From Baffinella frigidus (Eukaryota; Cryptophyceae; Cryptomonadales; Baffinellaceae): a stretch of DNA of 15,493 bases. Each line of letters begins with the position of its first letter. The first letter of the stretch is position 1. Location: the NCBI GenBank assembly GCA_026770585.1, contig MU646529.1, positions 332,593 to 348,085 on the forward strand. The letters run 5' to 3'. Below the pieces are notes generated by a model. It made no database searches. It saw nothing but the letters and a program-made list of their open reading frames with translations, and was not told where the DNA came from. Below, piece after piece: positions 6,501 through 11,910 of the stretch. The position numbers and the translations under genes are program-made.

Positions 6501-7307
6501 AGCGGCTGCGCGTCTATCAACTCCCCCATGATGCACCCGATCGCCCACAAGTCCACCGCCTTGCCGTATCCCGTGTCGCCGAGCAGGAGCTCCGGCGCAC
6601 GGTACCAGCGCGTCGCGACATAGTCTGTCAGGTCGCCACGGCTCTTCCCCCCGATGGTGCGCGCGAACCCGAAGTCGCACAGCTTCAGCGCGACGTGCTC
6701 CACGTTGATGAGCAGGTTCTCCGGCTTGATGTCGCGGTGAATCACGTCGTGCTCGTGGCAGTTCTTCATCGCCCGGCACAGCTGCACACCACCACCAGCG
6801 CGTCCAGCGTTAGCGCCGCGAACCTAACGACACAAACGCCTGTCTCCTTGTGGCCTGCCGTTCTGCAAGACGCGGCGGGCAAGCATGCTGTGTACGGATC
6901 ACGTTTCTCACAGGAAGGACACAGTGTTGGGGCAAGTCAAACTATTCTCTCTGTTGTCTATCCCCGGGGGCCATTCGCACCTGGTAAATGTACTTGCGCA
7001 CAAGCTCTGCCGGCATACCCGAAGGCTGCTGCTCGAGTATCTCCAGGAGGTTCTTCTCGACGTACTCGAAGACGAGGTAGAGCTTGCCCTTGCGGCGGAA
7101 CGCCTCGCGCAGCTCCACGATGTTCTCATGCTTGAGCATGCGCAGGATCTTCACCTCGCGCAAGGTGGTCTTGCGGACAACCTCGTCGTCCTCAGACTCC
7201 TTGAACTTCTTGATCGCCACGATCTCCGACGTGTCCTTGTTTCGGCACCGCAGAACGACACCATACGCTCCCTCCCCAACCACCCCGAGCACCTCATACT
7301 TGTTCAT
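3461..7307 (-). CDS. CDKL5-like serine/threonine protein kinase, whole inferred gene (nine exons, tail incomplete)
   Basis: Exons on the minus strand, all in phase 0: 7307-6981, 6781-6269, 5825-5628, 5264-5130, 4910-4674, 4327-4148, 4016-3933, 3779-3717, 3508-3461. The product is at least 595 residues: kinase domain about 4-293, then a Ser/Gly/Ala-rich basic tail. CDKL5-type kinases are CMGC kinases; the Chlamydomonas relative LF5 restrains flagellar length, so a ciliary role here is a family-based inference. The kinase part is near certain. The tail exons rest on matched splice sites, phase and codon use. The stop codon is not identified; candidate further exons lie at 2007-1900, 1851-1798 and 979-941. 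Expression may start from the short divergent region 7308-7655. Confidence 0.75.
3580..3620 (-). pseudogene. Partial copy of exon 7 inside intron 8
   Basis: The minus strand has GACCAGAAGTCGCCG, identical to the start of exon 7 (residues DQKSP), inside the intron between exons 8 and 9. The bases before it differ, the phase does not fit an AG acceptor, and the rest diverges. It is most likely a broken exon copy of the array. Confidence 0.4.
3684..3710. repeat. CCCAACG minisatellite (with a second tract at 3876-3917)
   Basis: Tandem CGCCCAA units in the introns after exons 8 and 7 (minus strand TTGGGCG). The unit is distinct from the telomere-like repeats of the other introns. Confidence 0.85.
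3717..3779 (-). CDS. Kinase gene exon 8 (micro-exon, inferred)
   Basis: Twenty-one codons, GSWCGTQQ then [13 protein letters not shown], after CTAGGTAG (acceptor AG at 3781-3780) and before AACAAG|GTCCTT. Phase 0 to phase 0. It shares QQASLMGKK with exon 7 and its last 13 residues with exon 9. The product is a short basic, low-complexity tail segment of the kinase. Skipping any one such exon would keep the frame. Confidence 0.45.
3933..4016 (-). CDS. Kinase gene exon 7 (inferred)
   Basis: Twenty-eight codons after CTACACCAG and before GACAAGAAG|GTCCTT, phase 0 on both sides. It reads [14 protein letters not shown] followed by two consecutive copies of a seven-residue unit, ASLMGKK and ASLMDKK. 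This internal repeat plus exons 8 and 9 shows repeated copying of one short basic motif. The intron before it (4017-4147) carries a GTTCATGGTTTATG-type repeat. Confidence 0.5.
4148..4327 (-). CDS. Kinase gene exon 6, disordered tail
   Basis: Sixty codons, starting [16 protein letters not shown] and ending [10 protein letters not shown], with acceptor CTGAAGCAG|GCC (AG at 4329-4328) and donor GAG|GTGTGT. Phase 0 to phase 0. Rich in Pro, Gly, Lys and Arg, with no fold recognised. The intron upstream reaches the acceptor through a telomere-like tract: on the minus strand AAACCCTAAACCCTGAAGCC runs straight into the CAG. Confidence 0.65.
4331..4393. repeat. TTTAGGG/TTCAGG tract in intron 5
   Basis: GCTTCAGGCTTCAGGG followed by TTTAGGG units and TTTATGG variants. 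On the transcribed strand it is CCCTAAA/CCTGAAG and occupies the place of the pyrimidine tract before exon 6. Confidence 0.9.
4616..4668. repeat. Tandem 23-bp repeat in intron 5
   Basis: ACCCTGAGTTCTAGGTGTTAGG occurs twice in direct succession, next to the donor of exon 5. Confidence 0.85.
4674..4910 (-). CDS. Kinase gene exon 5, Gly/Ala-rich tail
   Basis: Seventy-nine codons beginning [20 protein letters not shown], then a Gly/Ala/Gln-rich stretch, ending SGKPRLPQ. Acceptor is CGCACGCAG|GCG and donor CTCCCGCAG|GTCACC, phase 0 to phase 0. The first 23 residues look like a short amphipathic helix ([20 protein letters not shown]); the rest is disordered. Third positions are almost all G or C. 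Part of the kinase C-terminal extension; its role cannot be told from sequence. Confidence 0.65.
4962..5125. repeat. TTCAGGG arrays in intron 4
   Basis: Two near-perfect arrays of GGTTCAGG units (about 4991-5037 and 5059-5124), separated by a short GATTGAAGACGATC segment, with TTTAGGG variants at the left edge. The second array ends two bases from the GT of the exon 4 donor. Most of the 219-nt intron is repeat. Translated open frames through it (FRVQGSG repeats) are not genes. Confidence 0.95.
5130..5264 (-). CDS. Kinase gene exon 4, serine-rich tail
   Basis: Forty-five codons beginning [19 protein letters not shown] and ending [11 protein letters not shown]. The acceptor is CTTCTTGTTCGCAG|GCG, the best pyrimidine tract of this gene. 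The donor is GGG|GTACAC. Phase 0 to phase 0. Rich in Ser, Gly and Pro, as expected for a disordered regulatory tail. Confidence 0.65.
5461..5540. mobile_element. Probable degraded family B element in intron 3
   Basis: AGGACCCTACGCGTAGGGCC and a GGGGGGGCGTTTCTTAAGA tail match the interior and the inner part of the right end of family B, but the terminal CGAGGTACCCCTG is gone. It explains part of the length of intron 3 (5265-5627). Confidence 0.45.
5557..5622 (-). repeat. Dispersed repeat R, copy 1
   Basis: On the minus strand: TCTTCTTCTTCTTTATTACT, then CTTGATGCAG, then GTCCTAAATGAGGCCCTTGAGCC. A copy about 90 percent identical lies on the plus strand at 14512-14577. The unit looks like a complete splice acceptor (pyrimidine tract, CAG, G) and in this copy is followed by TTGAG|GTGAGT, a donor consensus. 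It lies in intron 3, 5 nt past the exon 3 donor. Using it as an exon would add 28 nt and break the frame. Confidence 0.7.
5628..5825 (-). CDS. CDKL5-like kinase exon 3: kinase subdomain XI and start of tail
   Basis: Sixty-six codons in phase 0. Exon 2 ends DPTKRLQ and this exon starts [16 protein letters not shown], which completes subdomain XI of a CMGC kinase (the HxYF element and the last helix). That join confirms the splice: acceptor CACCCCAG|GCG, donor CCGCAG|GTGTGT. After the kinase fold the exon becomes Ser/Arg/Glu-rich, ending GNAFNAPQ. The intron before it (5826-6268, 443 nt) starts and ends in telomere-like repeats: CCCAAACCCCAAACCCCACC directly precedes the CCAG. Confidence 0.85.
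6269..6781 (-). CDS. CDKL5-like kinase exon 2: catalytic and activation loops
   Basis: 171 codons, phase 0 to phase 0, acceptor GGTGTGCAG|CTG and donor CTCCAG|GTGCCC. It carries the catalytic core: HRDIKPEN (protein residues 124-131), DFG (145-147), an activation-loop TDY (161-163, the MAPK-like dual phosphorylation motif of CDKL kinases), [10 protein letters not shown] (164-173) and the DLWAIGC motif (186-192). It ends MDPTKRLQ. The segment [14 protein letters not shown] is typical of the CDKL family. All residues needed for catalysis are present. Confidence 0.95.
6782..6980 (-). other. Kinase intron 1 (199 nt)
   Basis: Begins GTGCGA and ends GTGCAG on the minus strand, between IYQ and LCRAM; joining the exons gives the uninterrupted CDKL motif [19 protein letters not shown] about 35 nt before the acceptor is a good branch-point candidate. 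Unlike the other introns it has no telomere-like repeat. Confidence 0.85.
6981..7307 (-). CDS. CDKL5-like kinase exon 1: start codon to subdomain V
   Basis: 109 codons beginning [16 protein letters not shown]. The glycine loop GEGAYG is at residues 11-16, the ATP-binding lysine in VAIKK at 33, the helix C glutamate in LREVKIL at 51, and the hinge VFEYVEKN at 79-86. The start is chosen because it is the first Met of the frame and sits where CDKL proteins begin their kinase domain; the bases before it are GGAGGG. The donor is CAG|GTGCGA. The first 26 codons exist a second time at 9227-9304. Confidence 0.93.
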
Positions 7308-7655
7308 CCCTCCGCCGGCCGACCCGCCAAGCGCCTTATCGGCCTTGCGATAGCCAACGGTCTAGCCTCCGGGTCCGCGGCAACGGCTCTAGAGGTCTCG
7401 AGCCAGGAGCACCACTCGCGACGTGAGGAGGCGACTGGGTCGGCGCAGCTGCGCACGCGCCAGCCCCGCCGGTGCGCTGCGGAACAGCGCTCTTGTCCTG
7501 GGAAAAGTACCGCCCACTACCCAACGGAACCCTTTACAATGCACTTTTAAAACACCCAAAAGTGGACATCGTCAAATGTTAATTATCATCTTTAGGCACC
7601 AAAGTGGCCCCACAGATTTTAGGTCAACTCCAGCCGAAAACATCGAAGAGACATC
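7308..7655. promoter_or_regulatory. Divergent intergenic region between the kinase and a plus-strand gene
   Basis: About 350 bp separate the kinase ATG (minus) from the inferred ATG at 7656 (plus), so both promoters and 5' leaders must lie here. I see no TATA box at a convincing position. The part next to the plus-strand start (7530-7650) is AT-richer than the rest. The whole region is repeated at 9305-9753 with an element inserted, and the similarity of the two copies is high. Confidence 0.5.
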
Positions 7656-7700
7656 ATGCAGAGCATCCAGTCCCTCCTCCTCACCAGCCTGGTCCCCAAG
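7656..7700 (+). CDS. Plus-strand gene, inferred exon 1 (MQSIQSLLLTSLVPK)
   Basis: ATG in the context ACATCATG, 15 codons reading MQSIQSLLLTSLVPK, then AAG|GTGCGT. The second copy at 9754-9798 keeps the ATG, all but one residue (P to H) and the donor, which supports coding use. The Leu-rich stretch could be the start of a signal or membrane segment, but it is too short to judge. It joins in phase 0 to the exon at 8026. Protein family not recognised. Confidence 0.4.
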
Positions 7701-8025
7701 GTGCGTTGCCCTCTCCTGTTCCTCCGATGAGCCCCGTCAAGGCCCCGTCGCTGCCCTCATGCGGTTTGACGCGGTTCTGGGGCGCCTCCCGTCTTGACGG
7801 GCCGACTGCTCGGGCTGCTCTTCGACGCGGAATCGGGCGGATGGAAGCGGGCTGCTTTCGTGGGGCGGAACGCAGCAGGGGGGGGTCGCTGTTGTGATGC
7901 AGCAGATATGAGCGATCTGTGCCATTGCTGCCGTGCGTGCGCAGCGCTGCCTTTGGCAGCAAGAGGTGCGTTCTAGGCCAGCCGTGGCGCCTGCTCACCA
8001 GTTGCTCTGTCTTTGGCGTGAGCAG

Positions 8026-8150
8026 CAGTGGGACTCGAACTGGAGCTGGTTCTACCACGAGCCCGCCGCGGTCCACATGTTCTCAGAGAACGCCACCGAG
8101 GGATTCCCGGCCCACGGCACCTTCAACTTTGACCAGGGCTACCCCTCCCC
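8026..8150 (+). CDS. Plus-strand gene, inferred exon 2, unrecognised Trp/Phe-rich segment
   Basis: After CTCTGTCTTTGGCGTGAGCAG an open frame of 41 codons plus two bases begins QWDSNWSWFYHEPAAVHMF and ends NFDQGYPSP, followed by the strong donor GTAAGT at 8151. Codons are strongly G/C-ending. NAT is a potential N-glycosylation site. An acceptor nine codons earlier (CTCACCAG at 7993-8000) would keep the same frame and add LLCLWREQ. Looks like part of a folded, possibly secreted domain; I do not recognise it. Confidence 0.5.
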
Positions 8151-8377
8151 GTAAGTTGCCCCCTCCCAGCACCCCGTTAGGTTGGTGCTGACTCTGGAGC
8201 TTGCGTGCCCTGCACGTCTGTAGGGTCAAGTCCACGCGCGGCTGTGATGTCCATACTGCAGCGTTTCCATTGATCTGCGGCGTCTAGGCCATTTGGTTTG
8301 GGGCTACCATTGCCAGGTTGCAGCCCGTGGGGTGTAGTTGTTCTGTTCTCAAGTCACGAGGCTCCCTGTCCCTGCAG

Positions 8378-8561
8378 CCGGGACAAGTGCGGGACAGTCT
8401 GTCCGGTTAAAAGGGGCAACAGTTTGCTAAGCGCGTGCGGACAGGACGAATCGTGTCTCTTCCCGCGCAGACTCGACATGCAAACCATGATTGGTGCTAG
8501 ACACCCCTCTAAACCTGTCCACACACAGCGGCCTACGAAGAGATTTTTTCTCGGATTCTGA
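8378..8561 (+). CDS. Plus-strand gene, possible last exon
   Basis: CTCCCTGTCCCTGCAG is a good acceptor. The single base needed to finish the split codon of exon 2 is present (CC plus C), after which the frame reads RDKCGTVCPVKRGN and stays open to a TGA at 8559-8561. Four cysteines occur in the first 36 residues (CGTVC, then ACGQDESC). A further small intron (a GTTAAA near 8406 to the GCGCAG at 8470) is possible. If all three exons are right the product is only 117 residues. Low certainty. Confidence 0.3.
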
Positions 8562-9199
8562 CCACCTTTCTGTTCCCTTACCCGTAGGAACCTCCCTATG
8601 TCCCTACGGTATTTATTGCCTACCATAGGATCCTATGGGTTAGTCTTTTTCGGTTATTCAAGAAACCCCGTCGTAGTACGCCGCTGTGTGGCTTGACGAA
8701 ATTACCTGCCTCGACGAAATTGACAAAATTGTGCTTGCGCAGTTAAATGGAATGGAGCGGCTAGTGGAACGCGTGGGAGGCGTTGGGGGCAGGTCAGTCG
8801 CATGTGATGCGGCTGGCGAAAGGGAGGCGTGGTGTGCTGTCTGAAATGAAGTGTCGTCACCCTCCATCTTCCTGTTTTTTACCGAGCGAGTCACCTCCCA
8901 AACCATCCGATCTGTGGTGCCCATCCCCTGTGGTACGGTGGGCGGTTGATCGTTGCGTCTTTTCGACTCCGGATGGATTCCTTTTAGGAAGCTTTCGGTT
9001 CCCGGCCATGGTTTGTCCGCGGGAATTGTTACATTTCTTGATTCGGCAGAATCATATTTCCACGTACGTTCACGCTGGAAGCCCGACCTGTCCAGAGCGA
9101 GATGCATCGCACTCTGCGTGTCATCTGGCAGCAGGTCCACACGTTTGCACATCGATCTAGGATCACGGCAATGCGCCGCTCGCCTCATCAAATTTTGAC
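8562..9199. other. Stretch without an assignable gene
   Basis: Contains an element-like core near 8590-8645 (CCTACGGTATTTATTGCC, CCTACCATAGGATCCTATGG) that resembles the interior of families A/B without their ends. Frames are open on both strands (minus 9245-8658, 195 codons; plus, from about 8694, reading LDEITCLDEIDKIVLAQL). Codon use is not G/C-biased as in the real exons here, so I make no coding call. Confidence 0.4.
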
Positions 9200-9304
9200 T
9201 CAACTCCAGCGAAAGCATCGAAGAGGCGTATCCTTGTTTCGGCACCGCAGCACGACACCATACGCTCCCTCCCCAACCACCCCGAGCACCTCATACTTGT
9301 TCAT
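9200..9304 (-). pseudogene. Truncated 5' fragment of the kinase gene
   Basis: Reads [16 protein letters not shown] and on to residue 26 of the kinase exactly as in the intact gene, then switches to eight unrelated codons and a TGA at 9202-9200. The break falls where a GCATCGAAGAG sequence, otherwise found just before the plus-strand ATG at 7656, abuts the kinase sequence. It has lost everything after the glycine loop and cannot be an active kinase. Confidence 0.85.
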
Positions 9305-9360
9305 CCCTCCGCCGGCCGACCCGCCAAGCGCTTGTCACCCTTGCGATGGGCAACGGTCTA

Positions 9361-9460
9361 TCCCTTAAGTGACCAGTAGGCTCATACGCCCTACCGTAGG
9401 GCCCTAGGACCTGCCTTGGGCTTCCACGGGCGATTATTCGCCCGTTGGTCACTTAAGGGA
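9361..9460. mobile_element. Family A element (A3) with its empty site in the window
   Basis: A 100-bp element, ends TCCCTTAAGTGACCAG and CCGTTGGTCACTTAAGGGA, flanked by TA at 9359-9360 and 9461-9462. The other copy of the duplication reads AACGGTCTAGCCTCCGG at 7348-7364, with one TA and no element. The insertion therefore duplicated TA. Confidence 0.95.
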
Positions 9461-9753
9461 TAGCCTCCGGGGCTTGCGGCAACGGCTCTAGAGGTCTCGA
9501 GCCAGGAGCACCACTCGCGACGTGAGGAGGCGACTGGGTCGGCGCAGCTGCGCACGCGCCACCCCGCCGGTGCGCTGCGGAACAGCGCTCTTGTCCTGGG
9601 GAAAGTACCGCCCACTACCCAACGGAACCCTTTACAATGCACTTTTAAAACACCCAAAAGTGGACATCGCCAAATGTTAATTATCATCTTTAGGCACCAA
9701 AGTGGCCCCACACATTTTAGGTCAACTCCAGCCGAAAACATCGAAGAGACATC

Positions 9754-9798
9754 ATGCAGAGCATCCAGTCCCTCCTCCTCACCAGCCTGGTCCACAAG
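9754..9798 (+). pseudogene. Second copy of plus-strand exon 1
   Basis: MQSIQSLLLTSLVHK followed by AAG|GTGCGT, one residue different from 7656-7700. No copy of exon 2 follows before the duplication ends, so it is either a first exon left without its gene or an alternative start for something downstream. Confidence 0.5.
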
Positions 9799-9851
9799 GT
9801 GCGTTGCCCTCTGCTTTCCCTCCGATGAGCCAAGGCCTCGTCGCTGCCCTA

Positions 9852-9974
9852 CAGGGGTATCTCGCTCATCAGAAACGCCCACACCCCTAGGACCACCATA
9901 GGGCCTTGGGCATACACTCTTGGCCTACTGTAGGGTCTTAGGGGGGTCTGGTTTCTTATGAGCGAGGTACCCCT
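9852..9974. mobile_element. Family B element (B2)
   Basis: Left end CAGGGGTATCTCGCTCAT, right end TTTCTTATGAGCGAGGTACCCCT, about 123 bp, non-coding, with interior GGACCACCATAGGGCC. It is absent from the matching place near 7757 in the other copy of the duplication. The right flank (TTTG) has diverged too much to read the target duplication. Confidence 0.85.
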
Positions 9975-10064
9975 TTGCTGCGGTTGGACGCGGGTCTGGG
10001 GCGCCTCCGCGCCGCCTGGACGGGCTCTGAACGCTACACGCCTAAACAGGCTCTGAACGGTAGA

Positions 10065-10140
10065 GGCTTAAGTGAATCTACGCCGACGTCCTCATAACCT
10101 TGCGTCCTTAGATGCCCTTAAAGCCTAGATACCCGCACGG
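10065..10140. mobile_element. Half of a family D element (D2)
   Basis: GAATCTACGCCGACGTCC, ATAACCTTGCGTCCTTAGAT and AGCCTAGATACCCGCAC match the right arm of the complete D1 element at 12365-12502. The left arm is missing. Inserted within copy 2 of the segmental duplication. Confidence 0.7.
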
Positions 10141-10232
10141 GCCGAGTGCTCGGGCAGGCCCTTTCTCGGGACATCCGATTGTAGTTTGGCGAAGGTATTT
10201 GTGGGTGTGGTCAAACGGTGAATTCTTCTCTA

Positions 10233-10333
10233 TCCCTCAAGTGCCGAGTAGGTTCACACGTCCTACAGTAGGGTCCTAGGACCTGCCTAGGACCTCTTTT
10301 CAGACAAATTTGACCGCGTCGCCACTCAAGGGA
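10233..10333. mobile_element. Family A element (A4)
   Basis: A 101-bp copy, ends TCCCTCAAGTGCCGAGTAG and GTCGCCACTCAAGGGA, flanked by TA (10231-10232, 10334-10335). Interior holds GGTCCTAGGACCTGCC. It lies in the second copy of the duplication and has no counterpart in the first. Confidence 0.88.
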
Positions 10334-10560
10334 TACCGCTAGAAATAGGACTGGGCGGATGAAGGCGAGCTGCTTTCCTTTAGGTCCTTTAGATTCTTCG
10401 AGCTCCCAACATGGGCGGACACCGAACTTGTTCTGTAGAAAGGCCATGCTTCCTTTCGGATCAAATCAAGCCCCCCTGTACAGAGGATCGCGGCAGCGGG
10501 GCGGAATGCTGCAGGGGGGTGTTGCTGCTGGGATGAGACAGATATGATACAACACCAATA

Positions 10561-10680
10561 CAGGGGTACCTTGCTCATAAGAAACTGTGCCCCCCTAGGT
10601 CCCTACAGTAGGGGGAAACAGCGAGGTTTAATAAGTTGACAAATACGACCGCTTCACGCTACAGGGGTACCTCGGCTACA
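10561..10680. mobile_element. Two family B left-end fragments
   Basis: CAGGGGTACCTTGCTCATAA after TA at 10559-10560, with interior CCCCCCTAGGTCCCTACAGTAGGGGG, then another ACAGGGGTACCTCGG at 10661-10675. Neither has its right end, so these are broken or nested copies. Confidence 0.65.
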
Positions 10681-10694
10681 ACCCTTGCTCGAGG

Positions 10695-10880
10695 GTCGGT
10701 CGGTCTGCGTTTTCTTAAAATAAGAAAACCGAGCGAGAATCCGGTCGGTCCGATTTCCTTAGGGTTAAGAAAACGCACGAAAGCGGTCGGTACGCGTTTT
10801 CGTAAAAGTTAAGAAAATGCAGGAAAGCGGTCGGTCCACTTTTTCTTAAAGTTAAGAAAACGCAGGGAGAAGCCGGTCGG
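10695..10880. repeat. Hairpin-forming tandem repeat array 1
   Basis: Four to five units of about 44 bp, each starting near GGTCGGTC (about 10698, 10743, 10785, 10829, 10875). Each holds an inverted repeat such as GTTTTCTTAAAATAAGAAAAC or TTTTCTTAAAGTTAAGAAAA. No coding frame. A related array lies at 11642-11800. Confidence 0.85.
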
Positions 10881-10939
10881 TTCTCGTAAGAAAGCGCCTC
10901 ATCGTAGGACCCTACTCCCCTCTTCACATGTACATGTAG

Positions 10940-11135
10940 GATCGCCGCAGGGCCCGAGTCAGGCATGCTGTGGTGAGGACGAGGGGTAATCTCAGTTGGA
11001 GGGGGCGGGGCGGTGTTGAACGCGAGGGGGGGGAGGGGGAGGGGGGTCAAGAAACCAGAAGGATTAAGAAATAAGGCGAGCGTTTTTAAAACACGAAGGA
11101 TTAAGAAACGAAACAAGAAGGATTAAGAAACAAGG
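10940..11135. repeat. G-rich tract and GAAGGATTAAGAAA repeats
   Basis: Long GGGGGG-rich stretches (11004-11047), then three GAAGGATTAAGAAA units near 11058, 11094 and 11109 spaced by AAGGCGAG / GTTTTT sequence. The TTAAGAAA part is shared with the neighbouring hairpin repeats. Confidence 0.7.
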
Positions 11136-11162
11136 CGAGAGTTTTTGGGTAACTCGAAATTA

Positions 11163-11248
11163 AGGACACACACCGCCCCTAGGGTGGTCCTATGCTCCCA
11201 GGACAAGCCCTACGGTAGGACCCTACAATTTAGGGCGATGCGTGTCCT
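11163..11248. mobile_element. Family C element
   Basis: An 86-bp element with ends AGGACACACACCGCCC and GGGCGATGCGTGTCCT, flanked by TA at 11161-11162 and 11249-11250. The core CCTACGGTAGGACCCTAC is shared with families A and B although the termini differ. Single copy here. Confidence 0.75.
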
Positions 11249-11280
11249 TACTCGCGAGTACAGGGGGGCCTCGCTCGGCC

Positions 11281-11332
11281 TGCGCGACACTGGGGTAGTC
11301 CTTGAAGATCTCGATCCACTTCATCGCGAACT
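11281..11332 (-). pseudogene. Exon-like remnant reading FAMKWIEIFKDYPSVAQ
   Basis: On the minus strand GTTGGCCTAG precedes an open frame FAMKWIEIFKDYPSVAQ with strongly G/C-ending codons. No GT follows; instead the sequence meets a family B-like end (TACAGGGGGGCCTCGCTC read on the plus strand at 11259-11276). It looks like the surviving piece of an exon cut off by an element. Family not recognised. Confidence 0.35.
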
Positions 11333-11339
11333 AGGCCAA

Positions 11340-11640
11340 CCTGTGATCGGCTGCTAGTAAAAACACGTGCTCTGGGTATTTGGAACTACATGTAGACAAC
11401 CCCACGATTGTAAGCCAGTTTGAACCGCACCCCCCCCCAAAAGGTACACGAGTACATGTAGGGTGCACAAAAGTGAACCGCCCTGCAGGTGCCCAAAAAT
11501 CACCAATTTTTCAAATGTGCACCAGAAGGGAACCCATTTTTCTCGGAAAAAGTTGGCATGTTTTTCGGCCCGAAAATTCGCCAGCTCCATTCTCCGGGGG
11601 GGTAAGCTATGTGGGGCCCAAAATTTTCGTGGCACACACA
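11340..11640. other. Stretch without an identifiable gene
   Basis: AT-richer plain sequence with the palindrome TACATGTA twice (near 11388 and 11453) and a C-run near 11431. Open frames exist on both strands, with no domain and no codon bias. Confidence 0.4.
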
Positions 11641-11641
11641 G

Positions 11642-11800
11642 AATCCGGTGGGCCGGTGTTTTCTTAATTCATTATTTACAAAACACGAGAATCCGGTCGG
11701 TCTGTGTTTTCTTAAAAATAAGAAAACAGAGGAGAATCCGGTCAGTCCGATTTCCTTAACATTAAGAAAACGCAGGGGTCAGATCCGGTGCGGTTTCTTG
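11642..11800. repeat. Hairpin-forming tandem repeat array 2
   Basis: Units of about 47 bp starting at ATCCGGT (near 11642, 11690, 11736, 11784). Inverted repeats inside the units: GTTTTCTTAAAAATAAGAAAAC and TTCCTTAACATTAAGAAAA. Clearly related to array 1 at 10695-10880, about 900 bp away. Confidence 0.85.
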
Positions 11801-11801
11801 A

Positions 11802-11910
11802 AAAGCGTTTTCTTGTAGACGAGGTACCCCTGTAGGGGGAGAGATGCGTCGAGTAGGCCTATGGTGTTCATAGGGGGTGGGCGTTTCTTATGAGCGAGGT
11901 ACCCCTGTAC
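11802..11910. mobile_element. Two family B right ends in tandem
   Basis: GTAGACGAGGTACCCCTGTA ends near 11834 and GTTTCTTATGAGCGAGGTAC followed by CCCTGTA ends at 11909. Only right ends are present, about 75 bp apart, as if one copy inserted beside or into another. Confidence 0.65.

Larger units (their letters stand above)
7238..7916. repeat. Segmental duplication, copy 1 (element-free copy)
   Basis: Covers the first 23-26 codons of the kinase, the divergent intergenic region, exon 1 of the plus-strand gene and about 215 bp of its first intron. It matches 9227-10550 in the same orientation and order. Similarity is near 95 percent up to about 7735, then declines; the second copy is longer because of insertions. 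Confidence 0.88.
9224..10550. repeat. Segmental duplication, copy 2 (interrupted by insertions)
   Basis: Same order as copy 1: kinase 5' end (9227-9304), intergenic region, plus-strand exon 1 (9754-9798), then intron sequence whose last recognisable match is GCAGGGGGG...GATGAGACAGATATGA near 10510-10548. Insertions absent from copy 1 are A3 at 9361-9460, B2 at 9852-9974, a family D half-element near 10065-10140, A4 at 10233-10333, and an unassigned block of about 115 bp near 10376-10490. Confidence 0.85.

Noticed and set aside
8026-8060. Minus-strand CCAGTTCGAGTCCCACTG resembling a tRNA T-loop
   Set aside because: The bases beside the loop do not form a 5-bp T-stem, and no anticodon arm or acceptor stem is at the right distance. 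The plus strand is a better-supported exon.
8658-9245. 195-codon minus-strand open frame
   Set aside because: No codon bias, no domain, both strands equally open, and its start lies in the duplication junction. Probably chance.
10695-11800. CRISPR-like array of repeats and spacers
   Set aside because: Unit length is 44-47 bp with no unique spacers of constant length, the repeats are diverged hairpins, and the genome is eukaryotic with introns.
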